A stretch of DNA of 64,000 bases from Protea cynaroides (lineage: Eukaryota > Streptophyta > Magnoliopsida > Proteales > Proteaceae): assembly GCA_028583415.1 (NCBI GenBank), contig CM053275.1, positions 84,066,278-84,130,277 on the forward strand, given 5' to 3'. Shown in pieces: positions 51,701 to 63,400 of the stretch (within the stretch, counting starts at the first letter, position 1; every line of letters starts with the position of its first letter). The translations under genes were made by a program, and so were the position numbers. Below the pieces are notes generated by a model, which was not told the DNA's origin, did no database searches, and saw nothing but the letters and a program-made list of their open reading frames with translations.

Positions 51701-54700
51701 TAATAGTGTCCGTATTGTTGTTGGGCCCCTCACTTCTGTATTGGGGACTGGTTCCATTCAGTGCACACCTTCTTTAACTTTGCAATCTGTCCTTCGTGTT
51801 CCTAAATTTTCAGTTAATCTTATGTCTACTAGCCGTCTCACCTCTGCTTTAAACTGTAAAGTCACATTTCCCCCCTCTTATTGTTTGTTTCAGGATCTGG
51901 CAACAGGGAGGACGATTGGATGTGGTAGGATGCAGGGTGGTCTGTACTGGCTTGAGGATGGTCTTTCTCTGTCAGCTTCTACTTCAGCCTCCACAAACTT
52001 GTCTACTTCCTTACCTTCAGCATACTCTAATTTTCAACAGTGGCAACCAGAGACTTGGCCATCCTTTTTTTTTTTAGTTTTAGCTAGTCTTTTTTCGTCT
52101 TTAGCAAATAAAAGTAAACGGGACAAGTTTTTTTGCGAAGCTTGTATTCTGGCTAAGCAAACTCGGTCTTCATACAATCCTACTTTTACTCGAAGCAGTT
52201 TTAATTTTCATTTGATTCATTCTGATGTGTGGGGACCAGCATGAACCATTTCAATTCTAGTCACCGTTGGTTTGTTATGTTTATTGATTGTTATTCTCGA
52301 ACTACTTGGCTGTACCACCACAAAAGTAAAGTTTTTCAATGTTTTCGTTAGTTCCATCAGATGATTAAGACACAGTTTCAGGCTACAGTTAAGATTCTAA
52401 GAAGTGACAATGTAAGAGAGTATCTTGAAGGTGATTTCCAGAGGTATCTAGCTACCCATGGTATCATACACTAGACCAGCTGTGTTGATACCCTTGCACA
52501 GAATGGTATCGCCGGAAGGAAGAATCGCCACCTTCTCGAGATGGCTCGTGCACTGATGTTTGCTAGCCATGTGCCAACCCAATATTGGAGTGATGCTGTT
52601 CTTACCGCTGTTTACCTGATTAACCATGTCCCCACGCCTGTCCTTGCTAATCGTGCTCCTTTGCACCTTCTTCTTGGTGATATTTCCTACATTGTCCTCC
52701 CTAAGATATTTGGTTGTGTGTGTTATGTCCGCAACCATCATTCCCCTGGTAAACTTGAACCCCGAGGGCTTTGGTGTCTTTTTTTGGGCTATTCTCGACC
52801 TAAAAAGGCTACTGATGCTATCATCCCCCTACCCGTCGGACCTTTGTTTCCATGGACGTTTTTTTCTATGAGCATCGGTCTTACTACCCTACAGGGGAAG
52901 CTTATGCTATAGGAAGATGGTCCTCTTATCCTACCTATGGCTCTAGCATATCCTCTTTAGGGGGAGCTTCCTTCTGCTGAGCCCTCTACACATAGTTGTC
53001 AAGGTGTCGATGCCTAGGTGTCCGGGTGGTTTGTATAAGCCTGGGAGCCCAGGGCGCCTTATGTACATGAGAAAGGTGGTCGCCCAGGGTGCTTGGGCTA
53101 GGCGACGCCTAGGGTGCTTCCGCCTTGTTTTCAATGTGTCTTTTTTTATTCTTGATCTTTGAATTTTTTTCACAAGATTTATTAGGCCAGACACGATCAA
53201 CATTTATTAGGCAGTACTTATTTATGACTAATATCATTTAAGTAAATGTTCATTTACTTAAGATATTATTCATAAATAAGCAAATACCCCCTTATTTGAA
53301 TCCAATAAAAATAGTCTAAAATTCAAATTCCAGAAGGATAAAAAGTCAACCCTCCAGTTCAAGAACAAAAACCGTATTTTTGGGTGCGGGGGTGATTTTC
53401 AACTTCCAAATGCTAGGCTTTTTTTCAAATATAAAAATTTCATAAATTTTATTATAGTAAAGCATCACTAAAAACCAAGAGTGCGCCAAAATAATCTCTT
53501 GCTTTGATGCCCAAAAAATAATTTACATTCAGACGACTTTAAACAGCATTTGCGTATTCCAAACAAGGTTTGACTGGAGTGTAACTCTTTCATTATAATT
53601 CGGATTCAAGCAATCTCGGTTTTGTTGGAAAGCTGATTATGCTAGCTTTGCAACGAATTTGAGATTGCTTGAGTCCGAACTATATTAAAGGAGTTATGCT
53701 CCGGTCAAAGTTGTTAAAAGTATGCAAATGTTAGTCATAAATACGTGTTGCCTACTTAACTCTAGACACAATCCCAGGTCTCAATGTACGCTAGCAAACT
53801 TGGGTCCACACCACATATTAATTTAGTTATGTCTTAAATGTTGATTATTTATATAGAATGCTGCATATATATAAACATTAATATAGCATTAATATTTTAG
53901 AATTAAAAAAATACACTAAGAAAGCCGTTGCCTAGGCCTAGGCGCTCAGAATGGCCCCAAACGCCTTGGATCGCCTTGTCGCCTTGACAGCTATGCTTCT
54001 ACACCACCTCCTCTTGAGCCTTCTCCTGAGCCCTCTGCACCACCTGCTGAAACAAGTCCTACTCGTGTACCTGTGGAAGCAACAGAGCCTACTTCAACTC
54101 AACTACAGGTCTATAGCTGAACCAGATTGAAACACGGAAAGACCACCACCATCAACACACATGCACACATTCCTTCGCCATCTTTGGAACTAGAGAATGA
54201 AACAGGGAATGAGACACATTAGCCTAGTAATGTTTTTCCCATTGAGTTAGATTTACCCATTGCTCTTAGAAAAGGTATTAGGTCATGTACTCAACACCCC
54301 ATTTCTCAGTATGTATTTTATAAATCTCTGTCCCCATCCCATCTTGCTTTTGTTTCAACCTTGTCTTCTGTGTTTGTTCCCAAGCATTGGCAGGAAGCAG
54401 TTGCAGATACGAGATGGAAAACAACTATGGTTAAGGAAATGAATGCCTTAAAGAAAAATGAGACATGGGATCTTGTTGACCTTCCATCAAGAAAGAAGAC
54501 TGTTGGGTGCAAGTGGATTTTCAACATCAAACAGAAAGAGGATGGGTCTATAGACATGTACAAGGCAAAACTGGTAGCTAGAGGCTTCACACGGACTTAT
54601 GGAATTGACTACCAAGAAACTTTTGCACCAGTAGCAAAAATGACTACGATTCGTGTCATTTTAGCTTGTGCAGTTCACTATGACTGGGATCTACAGCAGC

Positions 54701-57433
54701 TGGATGTCGAGAATGCATTTCTTCATGGAGAGTTATCTGAGGAAGTGTACATGGATGTTCCTCCAGGCTTCTCCTTAGTTACTACTAGAGGCAAGGTGTG
54801 TAAGTTGAAGCGGTCTCTATATGGGCTCAAGCAATCCCCTAGGGTATGATTTGGGAGATTTCACAGAGCCATGATTTTTGTAGGCTACAAACAGAGCAAT
54901 GCTGATCACACATTGTTTATTAAGCAAAAGGGAGAGAAAATTACCATCCTGATAGTATATGTGGATGATATTGTGATCACTGGCGGTGATGTTGAAGAAA
55001 TCTGACAACTGAAGACCTTCCTGGGAAAGGAGTTCGAAGTTAAGGATCTAGGAAAGTTGTGATATTTCCTTGGAATTGAGGTAGCTTGCTCCTCCAGAGG
55101 TATTTATCTGACTCAGAGGAAGTATATTCTTGATCTTCTCTCTGAAACGGGGCTCTTTGGATGTCGACCATGCAAAACACCCATTGATCCTAATATCAAA
55201 CTGCAAGAAAAAGTTGGTACACTTGTTGATAAAGAATAGTATCAGAGGCTAGTTGGAAAGCTGATTTATCTAGCTCATACTCGGCCTGATATTGCATTCG
55301 CAGTAAGCTTAGTAAGTCAATTCATGCATGACCCCTATTCATCTCACATGGAGGCTGTTGTTCGCATATTGCACTATCTTAAGTCTGCCCCTGGAAGAGT
55401 ATTATTACTCTTTCCTCAGAAACTTCATCTTAAAAACATATTTACATGATCCCAGTCACTTCCAAGTTTGTCCTGATTTATGATAAGTGAGCCTGGAGAC
55501 AGTGTGTTTTAAGTCCGAAATGTAAATGGGCAAACGCTAATTAGACAAAGTTTGAGTTGTGGAATAGTGTGCCACAGACCCAGGTATATATAATTAATAA
55601 AATGAGATGATACATTGAACCTGGACATTGAACCTGGACAATGGACCAAGACATAATGAACCTGGACATAATGAACCTGGATAATGAATCTGGTCATAAT
55701 GAACCTGGACATTCTCAACACTCCCCCTCAAGTTGGTGCATATATATTTGACATGCACAACTTGGACAATAAGAGATGAAATTGTTTCCTTGGGAGCCCT
55801 TTGGTGAAGATGTCAGCCACTTGATCACCGGACTGAACATGTGGTACACATATCTGTCCACTATCCAATTTTTCTTTAATGAAGTGGCGGTCAATTTTCA
55901 CATGCTTGGTTCTGTCATGTTGCACAGGGTTGTGAGCAATACTGATGGCTGCCTTATTGTCACAGAATAATCTCATTGGTTGGGTAATGGGAACACCCAT
56001 ATCCTTGAGTAAACCCTGTAACCACAACAACTTACATATATCTTGAGCCATGGCTTTGAACTCAGCTTCTGCACTTGAGCGGCCTATTACATTTTGCTTC
56101 TTGCTATGCCAAGTCACTAAATTTCCTCCAATGAAGGTACAGTATCCTGAAGTAGACTTCCTGTCCGGATTTCCCGCCCAATCTGCATCAGTATAGGCAT
56201 CAACTTTAAGGTAGTGAAGCGGTTAAGCATTAACTATATGCCATGGTCACCTGAATATTTAAAGTTGTAAGCTGTACCTGTGTGGCTGGCTGTGTCCAAC
56301 ACTTTATATTAGCTTATGAAAATGCAAGAAGAATGTTTCCACTTCTTTATCGTTTGCAGTTTCCAGATAACAGACTATGAGTTTTCCAATCAGGTACTTA
56401 GTTTACTAGGTTTGTTTCTGGACCTGGAACTTAAGTTTTATGCAGTGTCTCAGTCAGGACCATGGTATGGATGCAAGCCAGTCCTCATACATCCACAATA
56501 TAATTTACTTGACAAGAATAGTTTCTAACCTGTAAATTAAAGGAACCTTATTTCAACTATGATAATGGAGAATGGATTGCATCATTGGAATTTGGAATAC
56601 CTGTTCAATATCCATGTGCATCCTACAAGATATGCTTTTGGATGACTTTTGTCACACACTGTCTGATATTATTTACTATATCTTTGTTATTTAATATCTG
56701 TACTTCCTGGATACAGGCACCTGCCTCAGAGATTCAAGACAAGATACTATTCATTGTTAATAATATTTCAACTGCAAATCTTGAAGCTAAGGCTAAAGAA
56801 TTTACTGAGATTCTGAAGGAGCAGTACTACCCATGGTTTGCACAGTATATGGTGATGAAAAGGTAAATTTTTATGAATACTTTTCATATTGTTAACGTGG
56901 CCTATAGAATCCAGGCCCATAGGGCCCATTACGATGACCAGCATAGTGTCACTGGAGGTAATTAGCGCCAGTGACATTAGGCTGGCTTCTTTCCTTAATT
57001 CTCTTTATTTAGTTTCCATATTACTTGTTATTTTCCTTCTTATTTTAGTCTCTTTTGTTTATGGAGACTTACCTTATGTAATGGATTCTCTTTTGCCTAT
57101 AAATAAATGTATAGATTGAGAAGAGACTGTAATACAGATTTGGGTACCAGCTCTCTATTGGTTTCGTGGTCTGCTCTTCTCCCTCTTCTTCTTCTTTATT
57201 GATTTTCTGGTTTAGTGCTTCTGTTTGTGTGGTTTTGTTACATGGTATTAGAGTATTAGATCTTGGCTATCATCAAAACTTGGTTTGATAGGCCCTTGAT
57301 ATTTTTGCTTTAACTATGTACTAAATCTTCTTGGTGCTACTAGGTGATAAAGACTTGTTGTGCTTACTACTAGACTGTCTATGTGTTGATTGATAACTTC
57401 TTGATCATCTTCTTACTGTCAATGTGGTAAACA

Positions 57434-57464
<31 letters not shown>

Positions 57465-60400
57465 TTACTACCTATCATCCTACCGCCACCCCTCTTGAGC
57501 CATCATTCCTTTGGCCACTCGTTTGGCTGAACCGAGATTGTATTTATTTGTGCAAAGATATATATTGCGTACCCCACTACCTCCATCATCCTCTGCTTCT
57601 CTTTGAGCCTTATTTCCTTGGTCTCTCGGTTGGCGGAACCGGGTGAAAGAAGAACAATTTTACATTGCTTAGTTGTGTTGATTACTAGTTATTACTATTC
57701 AAGATGACTGATTACAAGCCTTTGGAGGTTCAGATCATCACTGTGAAATTGAAAGGGGTTTTAAACTACCTTTTATGGGCTTAGGCTATCAAAGCCTACA
57801 TCTTGTCTAAAGGAAAAATTAAAATTTTTTCTGAAGATGCTTCTCTTTGTGATGTTAAAGATTCAGAGTCTGTCAAAGTTTATGATACTTGGCTTCATGA
57901 TAATTCCTTAATTCAAACTTTGTTATGGAACAGTATTGAAGTTTTCATCTTGCCTACTGTAATGTTTCACAATACTGCCAAGGCCATATGGGATGATCTA
58001 CAAGAGACCTATGGTCAAGATAAGAATATTTCCCATATCTATGACCTCTATGAGAGGATGTTCACCTATTTTATTGGTGACAATCTGACTACTATGGAGG
58101 CTTCAAAGGCCTTATTAAAGAGATCCAGGCTGTGCAGCCCCTTACCAATGATATCAATAAGATAAAAGCCCGACAGTTTGAATTTTATGTGGCCAAGTTT
58201 CTGGCTGGCCTCTCTCCTGAGTATCAAGCTGTGAAGAGTCAGCTCCTTGCCGGTGCTTCCATACCTACCCTCAATGAGACCTTCTTTCGTCTTCAACGTT
58301 TGGTTCCCCAGGCCGACACTTCCCCAAAAGATACAACTACTTTGTTTGCTGGCTGTGGCCGGGGTTCCTCCTTTAGGGGGCATGGCTCCAACTGTGGTAA
58401 TGGCCGTGACCGTGGTTTTGGCCGTCCTCCAGTTGATAAGTCTACCCGCTTCTGTACTCATTGCAATAAACCCAACCATACTGCTGATGCCTGTTGGGAT
58501 AAATTTGATCGTCTTGAATGGACGGATAATTTGGTGAATACTGTTACCATCAATGATGCATCTCTGGCGGCCCTGGGTCCACCATCGTCTACACCTGCTC
58601 CATCTTCTGATCAGTATGAGGCCCTTCTTCAAAGGGTTCAAAACCTTGAGACTACTAGTCCTTCTACTGTCACTTTGGCTCGTACAGGTACACCTGCCCT
58701 TCTTTCCTATACATCTCTTCACCCATGGATCATTGATTCGGGTGCCACCTGTCACATGACCGGTGAGTCCTCTGTCTTTTCGTTTCTTAATGCAACCAAC
58801 AAACCTATTACTATTTACTTTGCTGGTAGGTCTTCTACTACTACCTCTCAACATGGTCATGTCTCCCTTAACCAGTTTATATCTTTACCCTCGTTCCTAC
58901 ATGCACCTAATTTTTCTCTTAATCTCTTGTCTATTAGTCAACTAACTAAATCTCTTAATTGTGTTGTTACCTTTTACCCCTCCCATTGTACCTTTTAGGA
59001 TCTCAAGACCAAGGAGATGATTGTTGGTAGACGCGAGCATGCTGGCATGTATTACTTGGAGCCCACTGAAAGTTTACCTATTGTTGCAACTACCATTATT
59101 TCTACCCCTTTTCAATGGCACCAACGACTTGGTCATTTGTCTTTATCTAAAATGAAGGTTCTTATCCCTAGTTGCAAGCCTCTCACTACACTACAATGTG
59201 AGGCCTGTGAATTGGGAAAACATCATCATTTGTCTTTCCCTACTAGTTCTACTCCTAGGAATTCTACCCCATTTTCTTTAGTTCATTCTGATATTTGGGG
59301 CTCTTGTCATGTCCCCAATAGATTAGGTTTATCTTTTTTTGTAACCTTCGTGGATGATTTTTCCAGGATGACCTGACTTTATTTAATAAAAGATCGTTCT
59401 GAGTTTTTTTTTTTTTTTTTTTTCTATTTTCCAAAGATTTCATAAAGAAATTCTTCCTCAATTTGGAGTTCCAATTAAAGTATTACGTACAGATAATGCT
59501 CCTTAATATTTTTAAAATGTTCTCTCTGATTTCTGTTTTGCTAATGGTATATAATCCATCATATGTGTTGTGCCTATACCCTTCAACAGAATGGGGTTGC
59601 TGAATGCAAAAATAGGCACCTTCTGGATATTGCCAGCTCCCTGCTGTTTCATATGAATGTCCCAAAATTTTATTGGTGTGATGATGTCCTGACAGCATGC
59701 TTTTTCATAAATCGTATGCCGTCTTTTGTTTTACACGACAAAATCTCATTTCGTCTTCTTTATCCAGACACCTCTTTATTTTCTGTCTATCCTAAGGTTT
59801 TGGTAGTACTTGCTTTGTTCACATTATGCATCCTACATTAGGAAAGCTTTCACCTCGTTCTCTCAGGTGTATCTTTCTTAGTTATTCCTGTACTCAGAAG
59901 GGGGTATATGTATTTTGATCCTACTACTAAACGTCACTATGTTAGTTCTGATGTTACCTTCTTCGAAGATAAGCCATACTATCAAGTTTCGGTGCCGCCT
60001 CCTTCACCTCCATCTGACTCACCGATCCCTTTAGTCCCATCTGATGATTTCTCCCCTCCCTCTGATGATTTTCCTCCATTTGACCCCCCACTACCCCTTT
60101 AGGTTTATCAACGACGTTCTAAAGTGGCTCCATCTACTATTGCACTAGTTGCTACACCGACGACTTCTGATTCTCCTGCTTCTGAGGTCTCTCTTGACCT
60201 CCCTGTTGCTCTTCGTAAATATACCTGTACTTATACTCAACGTTCTTTAGTTACTTACCCTATTGAAAATTTTGTTTCTACTGATCATCTCCCTCGTTGT
60301 CACCAAAATTTGATTCACTCTTTATCTACTACTATTGTTCCTACTTCCTTTTCCCAAGCCTTGTCCCATCCAGGGTGGAAAGCAGTTATGGATGCTGAAA

Positions 60401-63400
60401 TGGATGCCTTAATGGCTTGCCAAACATGGACTTTTGTGGATCTATCAAAGGGTCATTTAGTTGTTCGTTGCAGGTGGGTTCATAGTTGTTAAGGTGTCGC
60501 GACGCCTAGGCGTCCAGGCGTGCTTCTAGGGCCTGGGCGCCTTATGAATGTTGTCTGGGCGGTCGCCCAGGCTCTCTGGGCGTCGCCTAGGCGCCGCCTT
60601 GGACGCCTTGGGCGCCCAGAATGCCTGGGCGATCGCCTTGGGCCTTATGTGTGTTTTTTTTTTTTCCTTTTGATCTCTGAATTTGCTTCACAGGATTTAT
60701 TATGCTAGACAGGAACAACATTTACCAGACAGTAAGCTATTAGTCATAAATAAGCCCTATTTGAATCCAATAAAAATAATTTAAAATTCAAATTCCAGAA
60801 GGATAAAAAGTCAACCCTTCAGTTCAAGAACAAAAATCGTATTTTCGGGTGCGGGGGCGATTTTCAACTTCAAAATGCTAGGCTTTTTTCCAAATATAAA
60901 AATTTCATAAATCTTATTATAGTAAAGTATCACTAAAAACCAAGAGTGCGCCAAAATAATATCTTGCTTTGATGCCCAAAAAATAATTTACATTCAGACG
61001 ACTTTTAACAGCATTCTCGTACTTCGAACAAGGTTTGACCGGAGTTTAACTCCTTCATTATAACTCGGATTCAAGCAATCTAGGATTTGTTGGAAAGCTG
61101 ATTATACTAGCTTTGCAATGAATTTGAGATTGCTTGAATCCGAAATATATTAAAGGAGTTACACTCCGGTAAAATTTGTTAGAAATAAGTAAATGTTAGT
61201 CATAAATACGTGTTGCCTACTTAACTCAATTATTTGTTTCTTTGTTGTTTTTCTTATATTAATTAAGCTATGTCTTAAATGTTTATTTATGTAGAATGCT
61301 GCATATATATATAAACATTAATATAGCATTAATATATTAAAAATATAAAAAAATACACTAGGAACGCCTTGGTCGCCTAGGCGCCCAGGATGGCCTCAAA
61401 CGCCTTGGATCGCCTTGTCGCCTTGACAACTATAGGTGGGTTTATACCGTCAAACATAATTCTGATGGAACTATTGAAAGACTGAAGGCTAGACTTGTTG
61501 CCAAAGGATTTACTTAGATCTATGTGGTGGATTATTTTGAGACGTTCTCCCCTGTTGCTCGTCTCAACTCTGTTTGTGTTCTTATTTCTTTGGCTGTGAA
61601 TCTTGATTTGCCTCTTTATCAGATGGATGTTAAGAGTGCTTTCTTATATGGGGACCTACACGAGGAAGTATATATGGACCAACCTTCAGGGTATGTTGCT
61701 CAGGGAGGAAAGGTGTGCAAATTGCTCAAGGCTATTTATGGCCTTAAAAAATCTCCTCGTGCATGGTTTGATAAGTTCAGCATTATTATTACAGATTGTA
61801 GCTTCATTACATTTTACTTTGACCATTCCATTTTTGTGTGACACTATTCCTCTTATGTCACTATTATTGCCGTGTATGTCGATGATATTATTATTACAGG
61901 CAACGATAAGACAGGCATTGCTGAAACTAAATCTTATTTGAATACTCACTTCCAGATGAAGAACTTAGGTCTTCTTCACTACTTTTGGGGATTGAAGTGG
62001 TTCGTAGTAGTAAAAGTATTAGTTTGTCTAAAAAAAAGCATGTGTTTGATTTACTTTCTGAATCAGGAGTCCTTAGAGCCAAACCAGTTGATACACCAAT
62101 GGACCCACATCAGAAGCTTGAAACATGTGATAATTCTGAATATTCTGATATTCATCAATATAGACACTTGGTTGGGAAACTGATTTATCTAACTATAACT
62201 CGGCCTGACATTTCCTTTGCTGTTGGAGTGGTTAGTCAATTTATGTATGCTCTTAAAGTTGCTCAGTGGGAGGCTGCCTGTCGCATATTGTGGTATTTCA
62301 AGAAATCTCCTGGTGCTGGTCTTATTTTTCATCAACATTGTCATCTTGACATTGTTGGTTGTTCTGATTTTGATTGGGCAGGAGCTGATGGTGATAGGCA
62401 TTCCACAACTGGATATTGTACATTTGTTGGGGGTAATCTTGTTACTTGGCGGAGTAAAAAGCAAACTACTATATCCAAGTCTAGTGTTGAAGCTGAATAT
62501 CGTGCTATGGCACATACTACTGCTGAGTTTTTATGGTTGAAAACTCTTTTGCAAGAACTTGGATTTCCTGTCTCTCGACCTGTGTCTTTGATGTGTGACA
62601 ATCAAGATGCTATTTATATTGCTAGTAATCCAATCTTCCATGAGCGTACCAAACACATAGAGGTTGATTGTCATTTTGTTCGAGATGCCGTCATGAAGAA
62701 GATAATTGTTACTCTCTTTGTATCTTCTTTGAATCAACTTGTTGATATTCTTACGAAACCTTTGTTTGGACCAGCGTATCAGTTAAACCGTTACAAGCTT
62801 GGATTGGGTGATCTATATGCTCCAAGCTTGAGGGAGGGTGTTAATGTGGCCCATAGAAACCAGGCCCATAGGGCCCATTGTGATGACCAGCATAGTGTTG
62901 CTGGCGGTAATTGGCGCCAGCGACATTGGGCTGGCTTCTTTCATTAATTCTCTTTATTAAGTTTCCACATTACTTGTTATTTTCCTTCTTATTTTAGTCT
63001 CTTTTGTTTATGGAGACTTACCTTATGTATGGATTCTCTTTTGCCTATAAATACAAGTGTAGATTGAGAGGAGACTGTAATACAGATTTCGGTACCCGCT
63101 CTCTACTGGTTTCGTGGTCTGCTCTTCTCCCTCTTCTTCTTTCTTCAACTCTTTTCTTCTTCTTTATTGATTTTCTGGTTTAGTGCTTCTGTTTGTGTGG
63201 TTTTGTTACACATATGATGTTTGTTCTTTTTGATTTATTTTTTTGGTTGTTCTTTGTACATTTTCTTGACGCCTTTCATACTATTGTCCAACACCCGACT
63301 ATTTGAACAGATCAAGCATCGAGCCAAATTTCCATGATCTCTACTTGAAGTTCATAGAGAAAGTCAATTCAAAAGTTTTGAATAAAGAGATCGTGAAAGT

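Larger units (their letters stand above)
49710..56210 (+). mobile_element. Ty1/copia retrotransposon B, 3' end inverted
   Basis: The 5' LTR is 49710-49837 (TGTTGAGAATGTC to GAATCTGACA), followed by a perfect TGGTATCAGAGC primer site at 49838-49849. Coding runs on the + strand to 55434. The rest of RNase H, the purine tract and the 3' LTR are present but reversed at 55521-56210. A 1-kb hAT-type element is nested at 52991-53995. The Gag and Pol are closely related to copia A, while the LTRs are not alike. Confidence 0.88.
56890..63210 (+). mobile_element. Ty1/copia retrotransposon C
   Basis: The 5' LTR is 56890-57242 and the 3' LTR 62839-63210; both run TGTTAA(C/T)GTGGCC...TTTTGTTACA. A perfect 5-bp duplication catat is at 56885-56889 and 63211-63215. 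The primer site TGGTATTAGAGT (57243) has two changes from the tRNA-Met consensus. The LTRs are very alike; the 3' LTR has an extra ttcttct-type insertion of about 20 bp near 63145. It holds a nested 954-bp element. It fills the intron between NOT1 exons q and r, and belongs to a different copia family from A and B. Confidence 0.95.
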
